A stretch of 10,580 nt of DNA, taken from assembly GCA_020832965.1 (NCBI GenBank), contig JAJHRM010000078.1, positions 1 to 10,580 of the forward strand. Direction: 5' to 3'. Source of the DNA: Thermofilum sp. GTDB taxonomy: Archaea > Thermoproteota > Thermoprotei > Thermofilales > Thermofilaceae. Every line of letters starts with the position of its first letter. Position 1 is the first letter of the stretch. Shown here piece by piece: positions 6,794 to 10,580 of the stretch. The position numbers and the translations under genes are program-made. The notes under the pieces were generated by a model that saw only the letters and a program-made list of their open reading frames with translations, made no database searches and was not told where the DNA came from.

Positions 6794-6865
6794 ATGCCGG
6801 AGAAGGAGGAGAAGAAGGAGGGGGAGAAGAAGGAGAAGAAGGCCAAAGCACCCAGGTGCCGCTAG
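6794..6865 (+). CDS. Possible 23-residue Lys/Glu-rich peptide
   Basis: ATG 6794 opens a 23-codon frame beginning MPEKEEKKEGEKKEKKAK and ending PRCR before TAG 6863-6865. It lies in a 44-base homopurine run (6799-6842), so its amino-acid bias may only mirror the base bias. In favour of expression, a weak TATA-like patch (GATTTCAAAC, 6764-6773) sits about 26 nt before the ATG, and a hairpin with five T's follows at 6861-6881. It could equally be the lost start of a longer gene such as a ribosomal protein with a basic N-terminal extension. No function can be given. Confidence 0.25.
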   Translation: MPEKEEKKEGEKKEKKAKAPRCR

Positions 6866-6881
6866 CCCCGGCGAGCTTTTT
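6861..6881 (+). terminator. Hairpin plus T-run on the plus strand
   Basis: GCT/AGC and GCC/GGC pairs around a CC loop, with one A-G mismatch, are followed by TTTTT (6877-6881). It overlaps the stop codon of the short plus-strand peptide frame. It would terminate plus-strand transcription. The same bases lie just past the 3' end of the radical SAM remnant on the minus strand. Confidence 0.4.
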
Positions 6882-6887
6882 CTCCTG

Positions 6888-7467
6888 CTATAGCGTCAGG
6901 GCTCTCACCAGGGATGGGCTCCTGGCCGTTCTCTCCACGACCTCGTGGTGGGCTAGTAGCTTTCTGCGCGCCTGGGGTAGGGGGAATCTCCGGTAGTCCT
7001 CTGGTGTCAGGTAGCTGTAGCCCCTCCTCGGCCCGTGTAGTAGCTCGTAGAGGGTGTACCGGAGGGTTCTCTCCTTGAGGAGGAAGACTCCGCAGCAGTC
7101 GGGCGAGGACCACATCGCGTAGAAGCCCTCCCTGCAGGTGGCGAAGGTGAGCCCCCTCTTCTCGGCGCCCGCCTTGAGGGCTGCGTAGGCTTCCACTCTC
7201 AGCTCGCGCCTGGGGTGCTTGTGGGAGCCTAGCGGGAAGCGCTCCCAGATGCCGGGGTCTGCGAGCTTCCTGAAGCTGTCCTCGCCCATGGCTCTCTTGA
7301 AGGCTTCGAGGTCGCGCCAGCTCGAGATCCTCAGGACCTCGGCTATCAGGTGCTTCGCGCCGACGGCTTTCGCGGTCTCCGCGTACTCCTCTGCGTGCTC
7401 GCTGCCTGAGTTCAGGAAGGGGACGATGGGTTGTGCTCTGAGGATTACTGGTACGCGCGCGCATGGG
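6888..7467 (-). pseudogene. C-terminal remnant of a radical SAM protein (SPL-like)
   Basis: About 192 codons of clear coding sequence to TAG 6888-6890, without an N-terminus. It starts abruptly at about 7467 in RVPVILRAQPIVPFLNSG, the late TIM-barrel part of a radical SAM enzyme, continues AKAVGAKHLIAEVLRISS, and ends with a cysteine-containing tail (FATCREGFYAMW, SPDCCGVFLL) like that of archaeal spore-photoproduct-lyase-related (SplB-like) proteins. The part that would carry the CxxxCxxC iron-sulfur motif is absent, so the product cannot be an active radical SAM enzyme. The first ATG in frame is at 7287-7289; the 133-residue protein from there would be an unlikely product. The frame is open only to a stop at 7497-7499. 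The break coincides with the start of the plus-strand methyltransferase, so the gene was apparently cut by the rearrangement that brought the methyltransferase in. Family assignment is from memory of the C-terminal pattern. Confidence 0.55.
7451..7465. other. Alternating purine-pyrimidine tract at a gene junction
   Basis: Fifteen bases of strict purine-pyrimidine alternation (GTACGCGCGCGCATG) lie exactly where the radical SAM remnant loses its N-terminal half and the methyltransferase begins. Such tracts can adopt Z-DNA and are breakage-prone, so this may mark the recombination point. Confidence 0.6.
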
Positions 7468-10182
7468 GTGAAGCTCTTCTTCGCGATACAAACGTACTAC
7501 GCCCTCGTGCTAAAGCTGCTGGCAGCGGAGACCGCAGCAAGGTTTTACGATAAGACGGCAAGCGAGTACATTAAGCGCCTGAGGGCTGAGGGTGTAGACA
7601 TCAGGAGGGCGCTATCGTTCCTGGAGGACGGCTCCGCATACCGGTGGTATGGGATCAGGAACTTTCTCGAGGGTGACCTTTTCAAGTGGTGCATCGACGA
7701 GTGGAGCGAGGAGATCAGCGGCGCGATAAGGGAGATTATCAGAAAGCTGGACGAGTATGACGTCGAGGCCTTAACCCTCGACCCGTCAACCGCTAGGGAC
7801 GTCTTCAAGCTGCTGTACGAGGAGCTCGTACCGAGGGAGGAGGTGAGGAAGTTCCTGGGCATCTACACAACCCCGGACTGGCTGGCCGAGCTGATACTAG
7901 ATGAGCTCGGGTTGAGCACGGAGGGGTTCAAGGAGCTAGAGTCGCGGGGCGTGGACCCCCTCAGCATCAGAGTCCTAGACCCGGGCGTCGGCACGGGCAC
8001 GTTCCTATCCCTGATCATTCAGCGGATCGCCTCCTACCTCAGGCAAAAGCACCCCGATGGGCTCCCGCATGAGGTCGCTAAGCGAGCCCTGCTAGCGGTA
8101 ACGAGGAACGTCGTAGGCTTCGACATCGACGTGCTGGCACTTCTCACCGCGAAGACCAACTACCTGCTGGCCTTGGCGGCCGCCGGTCTCTTGGAGCACA
8201 AGGAGGATGAAGAGATCGAGATCCCAATATACATGGCCAACTCCGTAGTAACCGCAGAGGAGCTTAAGGATAGGATCACGGAGCGCGTGGGCGGAAAGTA
8301 CGTGTACGTCGAAGTCGTTAAGGTGCCGACTGCCGTTGAAGACTTCGTACTGCCCGCTAGGCTGGTAGAGTCCGGGAGGCTCCACGAATTCCTTTCGACC
8401 GTTCAAGACTTGCTGGAAAGGAAATGGCCGAGCGAAAGCTCAGAAGCTGCAAGGGCTCTCGAAGCTTTCGCGAGGGTTTGCGCCAGCCAGGAGGAGGCAG
8501 GGGCATGTTTAAATATCCTGAAAGATTTTTACGGAAAGCTTCTAAAACTTAAGAAAGATGGTAGGGATTCGGTATGGATCCCGATAATCAAAGGTCATGT
8601 TCTCCCCACGCTGTTCAAGAAGTCGTTCGACCTCGTAGTAGGCAATCCTCCCTGGCTAGCATATAGATACATCGCGGACCCCACGTACCAGGAGAGGGTC
8701 AAGGACTTGATTGCTAGAACGTACGAGCTCATCACACTCGTCACAGACGAGCACTCGATGACGCACTTGATGGCGCACATGGAGATGGCAACCCTCTTCT
8801 TCGTCAGAGCCCTGGATATCTACCTGAAGGATGGTGGCTGCATAGGCTTCGTCATGCCTAGGTCGATCTTCAGCTCTGACCAGCATGACAATTTCAGGAG
8901 CTGCAAAGCGAGGGACGTCACCTACGGGTTCGTCAAGGTGATCGATTGCGAGAACGTCGAGCCCTTGTTCTACGTGCCGACCTGCGCCGTGATCGCTAAG
9001 AAGGGGGGTGCAGCGCGGTACCCGGTGGAAGCCATGGTTGTTAGCGGGAGACTGCCGGCTGAGAGGCACAAAGTGCTCCCGCTCAACGAGGCGAGGAAGC
9101 ACCTGAAGTTCGAGGCGAAAAAGCTCTACCTCAACAGGATCGGCACGAGATCCTGGCTCGACTACAAGGAAGTAAAGATTCGGGCCGGAAGGAGCTACTA
9201 CTACGAGCACTTCAGGCAAGGGGCGACGGTAGTCCCGCAATCCTGCTGGTTCGTTGACCTGATCGAGGAGCGCAGGAACTTCGTGAGTGTCAAAACGAGC
9301 AAGCGAGTTAGGGTGAGGAGTAAGGTGAAGCTGGAGATCCAGCCACTACCGGTGGAAAAGAGGTTCATCTACGGGGTTCTCACGAGCGCCGAGGTCATGC
9401 CCTTCTGCCACCTGCCGCCCAACCTGGCCGTCCTCCCGATAGTCCCCGCAGGGAACAGGTACCAAGTGATGACGGGAGAGGAGGCCCAGCGTTCAGGGTA
9501 TACTCATCTCGCGGGCTGGCTCAAAGAGGCGGAGGATATTTGGAAATCTGTTAGAGGCGAGAAAACAGGTAAAATGAGCTTGTATCAGCGCTTAGATTAT
9601 CAACACGGCATAACACTTCAAGATCACAAAATTAAGTTCAAAGTCGTATATCTCAGGTCAGGAACGTACCTCGCTGCAGCTGTAGTTGACGTCGAAAAAG
9701 TTCTTAAAGAGAATCCTTTGCTTAACGGAGTCATTGTAGAAAGCACGTTGTACCACTACGAGACTAATGATGCTGACGAGGCCTTCTACCTAGCGAGCGT
9801 GCTGAACTCCAGCGTACTCGACGAGCTGATCAAGCCCATGCAGTCGAAGGGGGAGTTCGGTGAACGCGATATTCACAAGAAACCACTAGAGTACCCGATC
9901 CCGAAGTACAGGCCTGGAGACCCGAGCCATAAGAGGTTGTCCGAGCTGGGCAGGAAAGCCTCCGAAGTCGCGCAGCGAGCCTTACCGCAAATCCTCAAGG
10001 AGTATGGCTACGATAGGAGGCTTGAGGAAAGAGGTGTCCTCCTGCCCCAGGAAGTCGCGACCGTGCGTAGGCGCCTGAGAGAAGAGCTCGGGAGCTTGCT
10101 AGAGGAGATAGACGCGCTCGTGGTAAAACTGCTAGAGGGAGCTGGACAGGGTTTCACGATGGATTCATTCTTGTACGGCTGA
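7468..10182 (+). CDS. Large N6-adenine DNA methyltransferase, apparently lacking its N-terminus
   Basis: 904 residues from GTG 7468. The protein starts abruptly in VKLFFAIQTYYALVLKLLAAE, which in related large methylases follows an N-terminal region of one hundred or more residues, often nuclease-like; the open frame reaches back to 7219 but there it only mirrors the radical SAM remnant. Motif I is D171-P-G-V-G-T-G-T-F (Val replaces the usual Cys), the acidic motif II is GFDID at 217-221, and catalytic motif IV is G-N393-P-P-W. LDIYLKDGGCIGFVMPRSIF follows as the usual next strand. The C-terminal 400 residues probably include a target-recognition domain, with a charged helical end. It belongs with Eco57I/BREX/DISARM-type single-chain adenine methylases; I cannot choose among them. 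It is unrelated in detail to the AT-rich R-M gene, GC-rich, and on the other strand. There is no good ribosome-binding site or promoter, so expression is uncertain. Product would be cytoplasmic and DNA-modifying. Confidence 0.7.
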   Translation: MKLFFAIQTYYALVLKLLAAETAARFYDKTASEYIKRLRAEGVDIRRALSFLEDGSAYRWYGIRNFLEGDLFKWCIDEWSEEISGAIREIIRKLDEYDVEALTLDPSTARDVFKLLYEELVPREEVRKFLGIYTTPDWLAELILDELGLSTEGFKELESRGVDPLSIRVLDPGVGTGTFLSLIIQRIASYLRQKHPDGLPHEVAKRALLAVTRNVVGFDIDVLALLTAKTNYLLALAAAGLLEHKEDEEIEIPIYMANSVVTAEELKDRITERVGGKYVYVEVVKVPTAVEDFVLPARLVESGRLHEFLSTVQDLLERKWPSESSEAARALEAFARVCASQEEAGACLNILKDFYGKLLKLKKDGRDSVWIPIIKGHVLPTLFKKSFDLVVGNPPWLAYRYIADPTYQERVKDLIARTYELITLVTDEHSMTHLMAHMEMATLFFVRALDIYLKDGGCIGFVMPRSIFSSDQHDNFRSCKARDVTYGFVKVIDCENVEPLFYVPTCAVIAKKGGAARYPVEAMVVSGRLPAERHKVLPLNEARKHLKFEAKKLYLNRIGTRSWLDYKEVKIRAGRSYYYEHFRQGATVVPQSCWFVDLIEERRNFVSVKTSKRVRVRSKVKLEIQPLPVEKRFIYGVLTSAEVMPFCHLPPNLAVLPIVPAGNRYQVMTGEEAQRSGYTHLAGWLKEAEDIWKSVRGEKTGKMSLYQRLDYQHGITLQDHKIKFKVVYLRSGTYLAAAVVDVEKVLKENPLLNGVIVESTLYHYETNDADEAFYLASVLNSSVLDELIKPMQSKGEFGERDIHKKPLEYPIPKYRPGDPSHKRLSELGRKASEVAQRALPQILKEYGYDRRLEERGVLLPQEVATVRRRLREELGSLLEEIDALVVKLLEGAGQGFTMDSFLYG

Positions 10183-10371
10183 AAACGCACTGCTAAACTG
10201 AGCTGATTCGGTAGCGTGCCAGCTTAACGGGGAATCACCTTGGTGACCATACGTCTACATGCACGTGCTCGCCGTGATGCCTGTCTAGGAGGCTTTCGAG
10301 GCAGCAATTACGAAGCAGCTTAGGAGCGGTAACGAAGCCTCCCCTCGCGTGCTTCTAGCGCGGGTTGGTGC
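10183..10371. other. Intergenic stretch with a possible coding remnant
   Basis: No intact gene. On the plus strand one frame reads PYVYMHVLAVMPV, a TAG at 10286-10288, then EAFEAAITKQLRSG and on to TAG 10373-10375. This is protein-like but short and interrupted, so it may be a fragment of a lost gene or chance. A small perfect hairpin (TCACC TT GGTGA) lies near the start of the stretch. Confidence 0.3.
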
Positions 10372-10580
10372 CTAGAGGTGCTGGGGTTTACGCTTCTTGT
10401 AGACTATGGCGAACCCTTTGACTCCTTGGAAGGAGGTCCCTAGGAGCAAGCTTGTCTTTGTGAGGCCTATGTTCGGGATGACCGCTGTGACTTCGCCGTG
10501 TTTCTCCTGTATGTGGTCGAGGGCTTCTCCGAGCTCGGGCAGTTCTGTCTCGAAGTCGTCTATCGGGAGGTAGAATATGC
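10372..10580 (-). CDS. C-terminal end of an unrecognised protein (partial)
   Basis: A minus-strand frame entering from the window's right edge codes for 68 residues to TAG 10372-10374: IFYLPIDDFETELPELGEAL, then DHIQEKHGEVTAVIPNIGLT, a strand GFAIVYKK and a basic tail. Codon use is that of a real GC-rich gene of this genome, with CTC, GTC and ATA codons and regular alternation of strand and amphipathic helix. I do not recognise the family. The start lies outside the window. It is convergent with the large methyltransferase gene, 189 bp away. Confidence 0.6.
   Translation of the reverse strand, partial: IFYLPIDDFETELPELGEALDHIQEKHGEVTAVIPNIGLTKTSLLLGTSFQGVKGFAIVYKKRKPQHL

Noticed and set aside
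7219..7467. N-terminal extension of the plus-strand methyltransferase
   Set aside because: The frame is open, but these residues are the complement of the radical SAM coding sequence, Ser/Arg/Ala-rich, and unlike a methylase N-terminus. GTG 7468 is preferred.
6862..7491. 209-codon minus-strand frame, Arg/Pro/Gly-rich
   Set aside because: Out-of-register shadow of the radical SAM remnant; the alternative frame has recognisable protein sequence (ATCREGFYAMW, DCCGVFLL) and this one has none.
8092..9240. Long minus-strand open frames opposite the methyltransferase
   Set aside because: GC-rich genes commonly leave the opposite strand open; these have no domain, no start signal and overlap a gene with intact catalytic motifs.
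10261..10300. Possible C/D-box small RNA (GTGATGCCTG near CTGTCTAGG)
   Set aside because: The C-box-like piece is incomplete and no matching D and internal boxes are found at the right distances.
1..10580. CRISPR arrays, tRNA or rRNA genes, insertion sequences with terminal inverted repeats
   Set aside because: No regularly spaced repeats, no tRNA-like arm pattern, and no transposase motif or matched terminal repeats were seen on either strand.

Overview
The window looks like DNA from a thermophilic archaeon, probably a crenarchaeon (Thermoproteota), possibly Thermofilum-like. This rests on frequent AGG Arg and ATA Ile codons, GTG starts, TATA-like boxes about 25 nt upstream of start codons with little or no leader, and charge-rich proteins. 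The lineage is an inference; no rRNA or other marker gene is present.

Layout. Positions 1-771 hold a decayed region: a protein-like stretch broken over three plus-strand frames (3-331), a small Cys4 zinc-ribbon ORF (328-534), short tandem repeats and no other convincing gene. 772-1695 (+) encodes a fusion of an EVE/PUA-like reader domain with a PD-(D/E)XK-like nuclease domain. 1951-2802 (-) is an unrecognised GC-rich gene split by an in-frame TAG at 2101-2103. 3010-6126 (-) is a 1,038-residue AT-rich single-chain restriction-modification protein with an N-terminal PD-(D/E)XK nuclease, an N6-adenine methyltransferase and a target-recognition region. 6237-6701 (-), just upstream of it, is a stand-alone EVE-domain protein with a leaderless promoter. 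6764-6881 (+) may be a tiny transcription unit encoding a Lys/Glu-rich 23-residue peptide. 6888-about 7467 (-) is the C-terminal remnant of a radical SAM protein. It meets, head to head, 7468-10182 (+), a second large N6-adenine methyltransferase that seems to lack its N-terminus. 10372-10580 (-) is the C-terminal end of an unrecognised gene running off the window.

Together this looks like a worn defence island. It holds two unrelated large adenine methyltransferases, at least one carrying its own nuclease, and two EVE-domain proteins, one fused to a nuclease-like domain. EVE domains belong to the PUA/YTH-like superfamily and are associated with recognition of modified bases, so the cluster is consistent with a host that both modifies its DNA and tests DNA for modification. 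The sharp change in base composition at about 2.82 and 6.24 kb, the chimeric junction near 7.46 kb, and the broken genes at both ends point to repeated gene transfer and rearrangement. All functional statements come from motif reading; no database search was possible.
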